Notes under the pieces: model-generated
What the model was told of the DNA's origin: nothing
What the model saw: only the letters and a program-made list of their open reading frames with translations
The model's database searches: none
Assembly: GCA_018398585.1 (NCBI GenBank)
Contig: JAGTTD010000001.1
Span: 6,202,501-6,266,500 of the forward strand
Direction of reading: 5' to 3'
DNA from: Simmondsia chinensis
Lineage: Eukaryota > Streptophyta > Magnoliopsida > Caryophyllales > Simmondsiaceae
Length of the DNA stretch: 64,000 bases
Shown here: positions 21,830 to 33,566 of the stretch, in pieces
How positions within the stretch are numbered: the first letter of the stretch is position 1
Layout: every line of letters starts with the position of its first letter
Program-made: the position numbers and the translations under genes

Positions 21830-22230
21830 CTATGATGTTACTGTTAAAATTGAAGACTAGTGATGTTTTAAAAATCATCCATTCATGGACGGAGTTATTA
21901 ATGAACAATGATGGTGACGCTTGTGCTCTTTGGAGTGGTAGTGTAAAGGCTTATAAATACAGACCTTTTGTGTTATGGTTTTGGAGGAGGAAAAAGAAGC
22001 AAAAATGTGGTGCAAATAGTCAGGAATAGAGTGTGAATGAGAGACGTTGTGTACCTTTTGTTCTTATAATGAAATGTTGTCACTCCTCTTCGTAGATGTA
22101 GGTTTCGACTGAACCTTATAAATTTCAGTACTGTTCAAATATTTCCCCCAATCCCTTTATTTGTATTTGTCATTTTGATTTGTGGTTCGGCATTTCGTGG
22201 ACGGTCCTAGCAACTAATATCAGAGTAGGT
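21830..22230 (+). mobile_element. LTR relic with primer site
   Basis: Resembles the 3' LTR at 15718-16072 in its U5 half: 'gatgtaggtttcgactgaacc' and 'ttcggcatttcgtgg(a)cggtccta', ending at CTAGCA (22212). It is followed by ACTAATATCAGAG, a decayed iMet primer site. A TATA-like motif (ttataaata) is at about 21951. The left boundary is not determined; no coding region follows. Confidence 0.55.
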
Positions 22231-23207
22231 ATCAATTATTGTTAAGGTTCAAACAGTTACTTTGGGTCTCTTTTGGCATAAATACAGTTGACCAAATACT
22301 AATAACTAGAAAATACGAGATTAGGACACCTGGTGAAACAGGGTACCCTGCGCCACTAAAGTCAGGATCAATCCTATTAAAGCTTCAAAACATGAGTCTT
22401 TCATATCATCTTATTCACCTCTTTCATATTTTGATATGCTCTTCTGTCTAGCTTCAAGAAAGAGAAACAAACAAGTTTTGTCCAAGGATCGGTCAAGACG
22501 CTAAGCAGCGAAAGTGCCTATTCAGGATCCACAAATTTTGAGTCCTCTAAATTATGAAATTTTTAATTTAAATAGGCTTAAATTTTTATTTCATAGTTTA
22601 TACATTTAGTTTGCTAAAACTTGGTAATATAGGCCCCTTCTGTCTAACTCTCACTTTTTTCTGGGTTGTTTGTGGCCTCATCTCTATGAGCTGCCCGTTT
22701 TGTACTAGGACCACATTGCTAACTATCAAAAAAATAGAGCCCCTTTTGATTTTTCTTTTTTTTTTTTTGATAATTATAAGCAGAAGATTTTCAGTAGAGT
22801 ACAATAGGTGATCCTCTTAAGAACCAAGAGCTGAAGCATACAAAAGAAAAGAAACTCAAAAACATAAATCTAAAAGCCAGCTGCACATCATGACCAAAGC
22901 TAGGGTGAAAAGCGTCCGATTTTGCCCATGGTTCACACTGAGGAAACAATCTATGATGAAAACTGATGAGCATGCTAGATGACCAAATCAGGTCTAGATC
23001 TGGAAATAGCAGTTAAAATCAAATTTAAGATAAGTCAATTCTAGTGTGATGAAGTTAAGAAGATACATCCTAAATATCTAAAGACAAAGGAAACAAACAA
23101 TTTCCTTGCTCCATGAGAAGGCAATTCTATTGCCTTGGCTGAAACTAGCAAAAGGCTCATAAAACCTAAAAAAACTCACCTGACAATGAATGGTTGTCAA
23201 TTTTAAC
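22231..23207. other. Unassigned intergenic stretch
   Basis: No gene or element recognised. A T-homopolymer lies at about 22758-22769. Confidence 0.5.
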
Positions 23208-23346
23208 TAGGGTTAAACCAATCGAGATGTGCAAAGCATAACACCACTTGTTTTACTTGAGCTCGATACAGTGGCAAATTCAGAAATTTCATTTACTAGG
23301 GGCATGTACTATTAGTCAATTAAAAGTTTAATGAAGCGAGGTTTAT

Positions 23347-23476
23347 TGTTAGACTATATTGTATAGGTCTCAATATTGAGCCCATTGGGCCTGCTCTATG
23401 TATCTTGTATAGTCCATTCATTATTCTATAAATATACGAGAGGGCCACTGCTCTAAGTGTGCTTCTCATTCTTTCA
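23347..23476 (+). repeat. 5' LTR of the gag-less copia
   Basis: 130 bp, TGTTAGAC...TTCTTTCA, with the TATA box tctataaatat at about 23430. Confidence 0.95.
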
Positions 23477-24066
23477 TGGTATCAGAGCTCTCCCGAGCCC
23501 TCTCGTAAAGGCAAACTCTAGCCTTCGTTTTTCAATTCTCGTTCTTTCCACCAAAAAAAAAAAAATAAAAGGGGGTCGAAAACCCTAACCCAGCTCCCCC
23601 CCCCCTGTTGCGCCGCTCACCCCTCCCTCTCGGCGCCTCTCCCTCGCGCCGCCGCAGGACAGGCCGCTGCTGTCCCATACAGGTCCGGCCACCTCCCTCC
23701 CGTGCCGTTCCGCTGCCGTCACTCTCCCGCTCGCACTTTCCCTGTCCTCTCGAGCAGTGCCGCCGCTTGCACTTTCCATGTGCCGTGCTCCCGCTCGTCA
23801 TCCAATAGCCGAAGCCACTGTGCCCTAACCCAGTGCCCGCCACCACCCTAAACCTCAACCCCTGCTTCGCCGCCACCCCTGTCCTCTCTCCCGGCGCACC
23901 TCCCTCCCGTTGCGCCTCCCTGTCGCGACGCCAGATGCCATTCACCCTTGTTCTCTCTACCTCTCGACGCCAGCCGTCCGCCCTTGTTCAGATTTCCAGA
24001 CCCAATGATTATTCTATTTCATAACCCGGGTTACCTTTCTTCGGTGCTCCTATTTATGGTGAGCAT

Positions 24067-27000
24067 ATGTTACATCCACCACTTTTTCATCCTGCAATTA
24101 ATACTCATGCCACTGGATCTACTTTCTATTCAGGGTTTGCGTCTCCTCAAACTATTTTTCAATCTTTTACTGCTCATTCTATTCCTAAAGTTGATTTTCC
24201 CTGGATAATGGATAGTGGTGCATCATCTCATATGACTAATAACCTCAGTTTATTAACATCTCTTCGTCCTTATCATGGTTATGATAAAATTTTAGTTGGT
24301 AATGGCGCTTCTTTATCGATTGCTGGGATTGGATCTAGGTCTCTTATTACACCTGTTGGTCATTTCAATTTGCATAACGTTTTCTATGTTCCTGGTCTTT
24401 CCACTAATTTAATCTCTGTTCGTCAATTCTGTAAAGATAATTCTTGCCTTTTAGAATTTGACTCGGGTGGTTTCTCCATTAAAAATGCTAAAACGATGTC
24501 CCTCATTATTCGTTGTGCTAGCTCAGGGCCTCTTTTCCCTGTTCCCAAACCAAACTCAATCAGTCGCCTTGGTCAACCCCGACAGCTAGTGGCATCCTCC
24601 CCACATGTTTCCCTTGTTGCTTCCAAACACACACAATCTCTTTGGCATCGTCGACTTGGCCACCTCGGGGAGCCAGTCTTGTCAACTTTAGTTAAACAAA
24701 AATTTATATCTTGTTCGAGCTCTTCTGAGTCCAGTTTGTGTCATGCTTGCCAACTAGGTAAGCATAGTCGTTTACCCTTTCAAGCGTCTGTAACCAGTAC
24801 TTCGCGTCCTTTCGATATTGTTCATTCTGATGTATGGACATCACCTGTTGTCAGTTTCAGTGGTTTTAAGTATTATTTGCTATTATTGGATGATTATTCT
24901 CATTTTGTGTGGATTTATCCTATGCGTGCCAAATCTGAGGTTTTTGACCTGTTTGTTCAATTTCGTAATCTTGTGTTGAATCAATTTGGCATGGAAATCA
25001 AGAATTTTCAATGTGATAATGGCACTGAATATATCAACCGTGACTTTAATGGTCTTTTTCTGCAAAGGGGCATTCACAGTAGGGTTTCCTGCCCTCACAC
25101 CTCCCAACAGAATGGGAAAGCTGAACGCATGCATCGTACTATTGGTAACATGATGCGTTCCCTTTTATTTCAAGCCTGTATGACTTTGGAATTTTGGGTT
25201 GAAGCAGTTTCTGTTGCAGTTCATACTATTAATCGCCTACCATCTACCTCTATTAAGAAAAAGATCCCTTTTCAACGTTTATATAAGCAGAAAGTTAATT
25301 ATGATCATCTTTGGGTTTTTGGTAGTGCTTGCTATCCTAATCTGAGTGCCACCGCCTCTCACAAACTTGCTCCGCGCTCTACTTTATGTGTCTTCTTGGG
25401 CTATCCGCCAAATCATAAGGGTTACAAATGTCTGGATATTTCTACTAATAAAGTTATTATTTCGAGACATGTTGTTTTTGATGAAGCAGATTTTCCATTT
25501 GCACGATTGGGCACTCTCTCTCAAAATACGATGACCCGGCTTCAACAAATTTTCTCTTCCCCGCTTGCGTCTTCCCCATTCGCGGGCCTCACTCCACCGC
25601 ACCCGCCACCTCCTGCGGCGGCACCCGCAACAGCCGCCACCCCTCCCCTTGCACCACCGGGGTCCCCTGCGGCCCCGTCACCCATCGCTACAGGCGACCC
25701 TGCAGCCCCGTCACCCGCCACCGTTGTGCCGCCCCCTACTTCCTCTATTCATCCTATGGTGACTCGTGCCCGTGCTGGTATTGTCAAGCCTCTTCTCAAG
25801 CCTTCTATGATTGCTCATAGCTCTTTGCCCGAGGTACCTTTTTCTTATAAGCAGGCCCTTACTGATGATAATTGGAAGCATGCCATGCTTGAGGAATATA
25901 ATGCCCTTATTCGTAATAAGACATGGGATCTTGTTCCTCCACCCCCTCATGGTAACATTGTTGGCTCCAAGTGGGTTTTCCGTATTAAACAAACATCTAC
26001 AGGTCAGATTGAACGCTATAAAGCACGGTTGCTTGCTCAGGGTTTTACACAGCGATATGGCATTGACTACGGTGAAACTTTTAGTCCTGTTGTTAAACCT
26101 GCTACTGTTCGTACTGTTCTGACTATTGCCGCCTCTCGTCACTGGCCTATTCATCAGCTCGATGTCAAAAATGCTTTTCTTAATGGTACACTTAATGAAG
26201 AGGTCTACATGAAGCAACCGCAGGGTTTCATCAGTTCTCAGTATCTTGATCATTTTTGTAAGCTTCGTAAGTCTCTTTATGGTCTCAAACAGGCACCTCG
26301 TGCTTGGTACACTCGTTTTGCTACCTTTTTACAAGGGTTGGGTTTTTGCAGCTGTACGTCATATTCTTCTTTGTTTGTCTTACGTCGTGGGCATGATATG
26401 GCTATTTTACTGGTTTATGTTGATGATATCCTTCTCACGGCCTCTTCTCATGCGGTCCTCCATGATCTCCTCTGCTCTCTTCAATCTGAATTTGACATGA
26501 CCGACTTGGGACGTCTCAATTACTTTCTCGGCATCTCGATATCTCACTTATCTTCAGGGGTGTTCCTCTCTTAATCTAAATATGCTCATGATCTCCTGGA
26601 CCGGGCCGACATGCTCTCCTGCAAACCTGTTGCTACACCTACAAATTCCAAGTCCAAGCTTTCCTTGGACGACGGTGAACTTATGACTGATCCCACTTTA
26701 TACAGGTCTATTGTTGGTGCCCTTCAATATCTCACCTTTACTCGTCCTGATATTTCCTATGCAGTTCAGCAGGTGTGTTTGTTTATGCATGCTCCACGAT
26801 CATCGCATTGGATGGCTGTTAAGCGCATCCTTCGCTATATTAAGGGCACTATTAATCATGGTTTGACTATCTCCCCGACACGTTTGGACCAACTTGTGGC
26901 TTATTCGGATGCTGATTGGGCTGGTTGCCCAGACACCCGCCGTTCTACTTCAGGTTTCTGTGTTTTCTTCGGAAGCAACATTATCTCATGGTCCTCTAAG

Positions 27001-27351
27001 CGTCAGCCCACCGTCTCTCATTCATGTGCCGAGGCCGAGTACCGTGCAGTTTCCAATGCCGTGGCCGAATGTTGCTGGCTCCGGTCTCTCCTCAGTGAGC
27101 TCAGTATTGTTCTACCACGAGCTACTTTGGTTTATTGTGACAATGTTTCTGCCATGTACATGTCTACCAACCCTGTTCAGTATATTCGTACTAAACATAT
27201 CGAGATTGACATCCATTTTGTTTGTGAGCGCGTTCAATTGGGTCTTGTTCGAGTCCTTCATATTCCTTCCTCACAGCAAATTGCCGATATCTTCACGAAG
27301 AATCTTCCGCGTGCTCTTTTTCTTTTATTTAGATACAACCTTCGCATTTGA
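24067..27351 (+). pseudogene. Copia protease-integrase-RT-RNase H frame with one nonsense codon
   Basis: A single frame of 835 codons (24067-26571) is closed by TAA at 26572; the same frame continues through SKYAHDLLDRAD to the natural end at 27349-27351. Protease: WIMDSGASSH, residues 46-55. Pre-integrase zinc: H194, H199, C225, C228. Integrase core: D255 (HSDVW), D317 (CDNGTE), E353 (GKAERMH). A Pro/Ala-rich linker is at 503-560. RT: QLDVKNAF with D699 and YVDD at 784-787. RNase H after the stop: YSDADW, EAEYRA and VYCDN are intact. All visible catalytic residues are kept, so decay is recent and limited. Gag is missing altogether. Confidence 0.92.
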
Positions 27352-27378
27352 TTACCTCCTGCTTCGGTTGAGGGGGGA

Positions 27379-27508
27379 TGTTAGACTATATTGTATAGGT
27401 CTCAATATTGAGCCCATTGGGCCTGCTCTATATATCTTGTATAGCCCATTCATTATTCTATAAATATACGAGAGGGCCACTGCTCTAAGTGTGCTTCTCA
27501 TTCTTTCA
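27379..27508 (+). repeat. 3' LTR of the gag-less copia
   Basis: 130 bp; two substitutions relative to 23347-23476. Confidence 0.95.
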
Positions 27509-27527
27509 TTTATATTTATACAATAGC

Positions 27528-27700
27528 AATAACAACAAACCCAGTGCCTCGAAGGGCTCCTGCATAAGCAGAGTCTGGGGGGCAGATGTACTTAGACTTT
27601 ACCCATCCGGGAGCTACCCCGAAGGGAGGCTATTTCCGAGGACTCCCAACCCGGTAAGCTTGTCAGCACCATGGAAGCATGGTAGTGCAATATTTGGATC
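27528..27700 (-). mobile_element. Au-like SINE, minus strand
   Basis: Plus strand 'aacaacaaacccagtgcctcg', 'ggctcctgcataagcagagt' and 'ggcagatgtacttagacttt'. The complement is the typical Au SINE body ending in TTGTTGTT. It lies inside the hAT-type element, just right of the copia. Confidence 0.75.
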
Positions 27701-27764
27701 AAAAGCGTCGCAAAATGAAGCGAGGTTTATATTTATTATAAAAAATAATAGTAATTAAATATAT

Positions 27765-27765
27765 A

Positions 27766-27822
<57 letters not shown>
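27765..27822. repeat. (TA)n microsatellite
   Basis: About 29 uninterrupted TA units. Confidence 0.95.
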
Positions 27823-27823
<1 letters not shown>

Positions 27824-28785
27824 AGTATGTCACATAAAGAGGAGAAAAATATGAGAGAATTGATTAATAAAATTTGGGTTAAGAGTTACGTAGTAGGGGA
27901 GCATTTTGTCTACTAGAAATTAAAATGAGTTTAGGAGTTCAACATTATAGGGTCCATATTAAATAAAATTAAAAAAAAATGAATAAGTAAATAGAATATA
28001 CAAATAATTTATTAAAAATTGAGAATATATCTATAAACTTTTATAAAATAGTTATACTAGTCAAAAAAAGTTCACATAAGTGAAATAGAACCATAACTTA
28101 GTATTTTCCAAAAAAAAAGAATAATAACTTAGTGAAAGATTATGAATCTATTAATATTATTATATTATGTAGGGTTTTATGGTGCTTGAAAATATAGAGC
28201 CATAACTTTAAAAGAATCAAAATTAAAATGTTTTAAAAAGTTCAGGCTTGGTAGCCTTGAACCCTTAACCTAAGAAATAGTGAACATGACATTAACCATC
28301 AAACTAGAGTGTACAATGTGATATGGGGACCATTCCTTTTTTTAATACCTATATTTAAAAATTATAATAAGCCACTATTAAGATTTGAGATTCAGCACAT
28401 GGGCCACTGGAGGCGCGTGCCCCCAATGAAACAACGGTGGATCCGCCCCTGGCTCGATAAGCCTTAAGGCTCTCGAGTTTAATGCGAGTTTTTATGGAAC
28501 TTTTGATCATTTGTTTGAACTCGATTTGATAATATATTAGTATGATTTGAGCTCAAGCTCTCAGCAAGAGCTTATATAACGAGCTGTCAACGAGCCTTAA
28601 TTAAAATGTTCGTAAACATTAACAACTCAAGCACCCCCTACTCAAACTTGACTCATTAGGCTTATTGTGCCTACTCAAACTTGAACCAATACCATTGAGC
28701 CCCAAATGAACATGAAGGAGCCACTAGGACTTTTAAACATGAGTGACTCATTGAACGCTTGATCATTTACACCCTTATGTCAAAG

Positions 28786-29590
28786 GTTCATTTATTTGGG
28801 AGTTTCGATTATGCCAGTACGGTCCGGCCAGGTCGTGGTAAATGCAAGTTACTCAATAGAAACCCAGCAATGACCCAATTTGAACGCCTTCATATTCCGT
28901 TGCCAACTTATTGTCAATTTTACCTTAGAAGTAAAATAACATAATTAAAAGTAGAAGGACGATATAATGGATAAAGTGTAAAGACCTATAGCATAAATAA
29001 CCCCAAATTTTATAATCTTATAGCTATTCATTCAACTTCTCACAACATTAGCCTTAAAACCATCTACTTAATTGCAGATAAAAGAGTTGTTGGTTTTACT
29101 GTAATGGTTAGCCTACCCGCCTCCTCAAGCATGATGATACATCCCATATCAGTGGGATAAAACAAGAAATGCCAAAATATATATTAAGAGAGCTAATTCA
29201 TACATAGATAATTGGTTTTAAGATTGAATCTCCTTTGATTTGTATCACATGAGGTCCTGGCTTGGAGATTCATCTCCTCGCTCCCTGAATTAATGTTAGT
29301 GGTCCTATTAAAATAATTTTGTACCTTCTTACCATTAAAAGAACTGTACGGAATTATTCACTATATTGATCCCTAATATTTATTAGTTTGTTCAAATTAG
29401 AGTTTCATCTTTTTATTTAAATAGTGTTCAAGACTTATAAATTTCTTCAAATTGATCTCGAATATATGGTAACTTCAAATAAACATGCAAGCGAAAGTAC
29501 ACCAGTAATGGGGCCAGCATTCTTGTGAAAGCATGTGGATAGCATCAATAAAAAAGTTCGTTTATGAAATGTCACCCCACCTACAGATAT
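28786..29590. other. Unassigned intergenic stretch
   Basis: No gene or element recognised; AT-rich with stops in all frames. Confidence 0.5.
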
Positions 29591-29599
29591 TTCTCAAAT

Positions 29600-29740
29600 A
29601 ATTTTCTTCTACTCTAATAGCCTCTCGTTAGGGTATCACCTTGATGGGATAAAGCTGCTTACATCCTACCCCCCGCCTCTCCAACCTTGCTCATGCGGGA
29701 GCCCTTGAGGCACTGGGCCTATTGTTGTTGTTGCTACTGC
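29600..29740 (+). mobile_element. Au-like SINE, plus strand
   Basis: Contains 'gggtatcaccttgatgggat', 'cttacatcctacccccc' and 'catgcgggagcccttgagg', then 'cactgggcctattgttgttg', the conserved order of the Au SINE including its TTG-repeat tail. Confidence 0.7.
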
Positions 29741-29869
29741 TACTCTAAAAGTCCTCCGGTCTTCATAAACTAAACTCTAATAAAAACATAAGGACATGAT
29801 ACATTTTATCTGACACTTGCTCAGAATACTGGATGTGAGTCTAATAAGAAATCTTATTATAGAGTTGCG

Positions 29870-29990
29870 AGAAAAAAATATCAATATATAAGTGCAGTGG
29901 ATTACTTCACTTAATACCAATTGGTTTTATAGACGTTCTCTCCACTTGGACTTATATGTGGACTGTATATATACCAACTTGGCAAATTAG
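29870..29990 (+). repeat. Dispersed repeat, copy 1
   Basis: Shares about 110 bp with 31435-31555: caatatata, 'aattggtttt', 'cttatatgtgga' and 'accaactt'. Probably part of an LTR, but no partner features are seen. Confidence 0.5.
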
Positions 29991-31177
29991 TCCTAAATTC
30001 GAGTCCTATGCTTCAGTTTCCAATAATCATGCCTGTTAACATTTGAACTCGTACCCACTTCCCAAGTTCGTAATAACTTCAATGACTATTGGTAAACTAT
30101 TGAACACAATCAAATTATGGATTACGGTCATATTAGACCACACAACAAATATCACAGAAAATGAATGTTGGAGAAGTTACATAATGAATCGTGGCTACCG
30201 GGTTAAATTTTTTTAGGTACATAAGTTGCTTTTTAAGTTCACATGGTAAAAGTTTGACTCAATCGTCACAGTTTTGTTAATAATTTCTTTTGATAGTTCT
30301 CAATGTATAATAGAACCTAGTAGTATGTTTGAATAAATAAAATAAAATTGGATGTATTTACAAGGATAACTACGACTGATCACATAAAAAGCTAATTATT
30401 ATCTAATTAACTCAAATTGGACTTGATGCCTTGCCGAACTCTGCAACTTGGTGCAAGTAATTCTTGGGGCAATTCACACAATATGCGGAACCCAACTTAC
30501 CTTATTGCACGTAAAGAAACTTTTTGTATAGACAGTATGTATAACTTGGAAATTAGTCAAGGTGTGTATTAGTTGGTCTATACATCGCAATTACAGAAAA
30601 AAAATGAGGGCTTGATTTAATTAAAGCTTGTTTGCCCAACCATAAACAAACTGTTCATTTCATAAACAATTTTTGTGGAAGCAATTTTACAAAAACATTG
30701 TCAACATAGGCAATTTTGTCCGACAAATCTATGGTTTTTGCTACTATTTTTATTGTAATGAAGTAATATTGTCTTACTTTTACTTAAACAAATAAACCGT
30801 TTATTATTTCTATTTAAAAACACTTTTTCTTACTAGTCAAATACTCTAGAAATCTAAAACAATTAATTTTTCCTTAAAAAAATGTCTTTTTCTAAGAAAA
30901 AAAAGCTTGACAAACAAACCCGAACGACAATCTGAAAAGAGAAATGGATATAACCAGGAGCAGCATGTGCAATTTGTCTGATGAATTTGATACTTTAACT
31001 TGCTTTGATTGATCTACTGGATGTCCTTTAGCTCCATGTCTGAATCTTCAAACCACATAAACAAAGTTTTGAGGGTTCTGAAAATGAAATCACAGTTCAA
31101 TTTTGGCGAGCCACATACAAGAAAACAGATAATGAGCACATAAAAGGGGCTCGCAACACCACAGGTTTTATATCTCG
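29991..31177. other. Unassigned intergenic stretch
   Basis: No gene or element recognised; AT-rich. Confidence 0.5.
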
Positions 31178-31374
31178 TGTTAGATTTTATGAAGAATCCA
31201 ATTATAGAAAAATGAGTTTCAGATAGATTGTATTCATATATTTGAGATAGAAAGTGATATATCTATACATATTGTACGATTTGTAACAAAAATGTGAGTG
31301 TTCAAGACAACAAGGGTTGTTAAGTATTCTTGTCTGGCCCCATAATGTTTCCATTGACATGGTATCAGCTGAGC
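31178..31374 (+). mobile_element. LTR and primer site relic
   Basis: A 182 bp block begins TGTTAGATTTTATG and ends CCATTGACA (31359), followed directly by TGGTATCAGCTGAGC, an iMet-type primer site with a small insertion. No second LTR, gag or pol is found downstream, so this is the 5' end of a truncated element. Confidence 0.6.
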
Positions 31375-31434
31375 TTCGAGCATGGTGGCTGTTAACAACT
31401 CCACATGTGAGTCGAATGTATTCCTACGTTATGG

Positions 31435-31560
31435 TTGTAGGAAACAGAAACCAATATATAGGCCCAATGGGTTAATCCACTTAATGTCAATTGGTTTTCG
31501 GATGTAACCTTACTTGAGCTTATATGTGGATTTTATGTATGTCAACTTCCATGGGTCGGA
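31435..31560 (+). repeat. Dispersed repeat, copy 2
   Basis: Same family as 29870-29990, at a distance of about 1.5 kb in the same orientation. Confidence 0.5.
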
Positions 31561-33147
31561 TGTTGAAATATAATAGTGGCAGTGGTGGAGGTTGGTGGAG
31601 GGGGCATGAGCGGTGATTGGGTATTGGTTGCTGCTCCTAAGGTGGAGGACGGATTGAAGAGGACGCGGGTGTTTTGTGATTTAGTTCAAATATTACAGGT
31701 ATTTTGATCTTTGGTCTTTGGGTGCTACGTCATTGAAAGTATAATGCTTTTACGTGGAGGTATCTAAAAGAATAGTTACGAAAGTTCAAGATACTTTTAA
31801 AACATTTTCAAACCTTAGAGTAATGAAAGTACAATGCGAAATTTCAGGGTATTTGAAATGAATTCTCTCATGAAAGAAAAGGAATTGCGATACTGAAAGA
31901 GTTAGTTACTTGGAATTCTCCTCTCATGGATATTTGTTGAATTTGCTAGCAAATAGATGGAAGTCTTTCTTTCTATGAACTTGATAGCAATGTTCTTATA
32001 AGCTTTCAAGACAGAGAATTCAAGAAATTAGAAAGCTAGTGTTCAAATTAATTAACATTCATGCACCAGTTCGTAACACATTTTTTACCATAAATGAATA
32101 TGAAAAGAGCATACTGCTCTAGTTGGGTCCATTAGAGGAGCCTAATTATACTAGGTCTAATGTATAGAATACAGGATTGAACCAATTTGATTCAAACTCA
32201 TGGTGCACTAGGTTTTAGTATGTGGCTATATAGCTACTACTGCATGTTAATAAGGGTTGTAGCCCCGAGACATAAAATCTTCCTTTGATATAGTGAAAAT
32301 GTTGTGCTTTGCTCATAGATGTAAATTTTGGTCAAACCACATAAATATGGTGAAGAATGAAATTCATAAACAACTACAGCTTGAATACATTTGCTTTTTT
32401 GGTAGTAATCATGCAGAATTGGAGTTTTGGATCTAGAGCTTTATATTGTATGAAGACCCTAACCAACCAAGTAGTCGGTTGGAGTCCCTAATTTGTTAAG
32501 GCTACTTTTGAAAATTAATTATATTATAAGTTTGATTCTACCATACATCAGAATTTATAATTGGAGAATTAACAACCTGTGTATAAACGTTATAAACGTA
32601 TATGTACATGTATAGTATAAATGACTCACATATTAGCTGATATTACATACAAAGTTGACCTGTTGCTATGAAAGGACCACCTATCAAACTTGTTTTAGAC
32701 TTTAAAAATCTGTTTGACCGGCTCTATTGTAAGGCCTCTACCTTGACAGTGTTTTTACACTTGACCAGGTTCTCATTGCCAGCAGCTAGAATACATGTTA
32801 CTATGGAATATTTGCTCAAGTTAATGACATGCTTTTACATAACAAATTGAAGTATCATACATTTTTCATACACATTCACTGTTATTTTCATGCACTTCCT
32901 ATATGAGAGCCTATCAGAACAGCAAAACTTTGCTGCTATCTTCAGTAAAACCAAAGAAGAACACAAAAATGAAGGAATAGATATAACAGAAAGAAGTGTG
33001 AAATATCAGTACAGAAAGGATGTTCAGCTGGCTGAATATCAATATGCAGCAACAGAAATCTCCACAACAGTATAGGAGGGTCAAATTTGCCACCATCAAC
33101 ATCTAATCCAAATAAACTGAACTCCGAGTCCAAAGATTGCCCATTTA
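31561..33147. other. Unassigned stretch with a possible LTR relic
   Basis: No gene can be supported. At about 32230-32370 the motif 'gatgtaaattttggtcaaacc' recalls the U5 of the LTR at 15718-16072, so an old LTR may be present. On the minus strand at about 32990-33147 an open frame reads SLDSEFSLFGLDVDGGKF just beside the copia insertion. It is unusually non-random but I do not recognise a family. Confidence 0.3.
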
Positions 33148-33152
33148 TTAAC

Positions 33153-33295
33153 TGAAAGAATAATGAGGAACCCACCGAATGATGCGAGCCCTCTCGTATA
33201 TTTATAGGAGAGGAGTACAATAATAGTTTACACAAGCCTTGGGCCCAGATGACCCAATATACAAATATTAACAGCCTATACATTATATTTTAACA
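33153..33295 (-). repeat. 3' LTR of the older gag-less copia
   Basis: 143 bp; minus strand TGTTAAAATATAATG...TTCTTTCA, with TATA box at the CTATAAATATAC motif. Confidence 0.9.
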
Positions 33296-33566
33296 TTCCC
33301 CCTCAATCGAAGCAGAAGATAAACAAATGTGAAAATTGTCTCTAAATAAAAGAAATAAGTGATGCGGAAGACTTTTTGCGAAAATGTCTGCAATCTGCTG
33401 TGAAGAACTCGAACAAGGACCATATGAACACGCTCCTAAATAAAGTGAATGTCAATTTCAATATGCTTAGTACAAACATCCTGCACGAGGTTAGTAGACA
33501 AATATGTAGCGGAAAGATTATCACAGTAAACCCATGTAGCTCGAGGAATGGAAACACTAACTTCAT

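Larger units (their letters stand above)
23347..27508 (+). mobile_element. Young copia element with pol but no gag
   Basis: Perfect 5 bp duplication TTTAT (23342-23346 and 27509-27513). The LTRs are 130 bp each (23347-23476 and 27379-27508) and differ at two positions. The primer site TGGTATCAGAGC follows the 5' LTR (23477). The polypurine tract GAGGGGGGA precedes the 3' LTR. The leader of about 590 bp is very C-rich and the first protein segment is already the end of the gag-protease junction. No gag domain or zinc knuckle is present. The element at 33153-37592 has the same organisation. Confidence 0.92.
23269..28451. mobile_element. hAT-type non-autonomous element with 8 bp TSD
   Basis: Perfect 8 bp duplication GCTCGATA (23261-23268 and 28452-28459). 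The ends are imperfect inverted repeats: CAGTGGCAAATTC on the left and, on the complement of the right end, CAGGGGCGGATCCACC. Without the nested copia it is about 1.0 kb. It also holds an Au-like SINE and a long TA microsatellite. No transposase seen. An 8 bp duplication and CA(G)GGGC termini fit the hAT superfamily. Confidence 0.8.
23208..28777. mobile_element. Possible outer hAT-like element around the 23269-28451 insert
   Basis: The left end TAGGGTTAAACCAATCGAG resembles the complement of the right end TAAGGGTGTAAATGATCAAG. The interior has repeated gagct(c/t) motifs. The flanks share only TGTCAA, so a target duplication is not shown. Weak. Confidence 0.3.

Noticed and set aside
23532..24024. 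Several open frames on both strands in the C-rich leader of the copia
   Set aside because: Pro/Arg/Ser-rich composition in every frame, no gag motif, no zinc knuckle. The open frames follow from the lack of AT-rich stop codons.
25384..26253. Minus-strand frames opposite the copia integrase and RT
   Set aside because: They mirror a well-supported pol frame on the plus strand.
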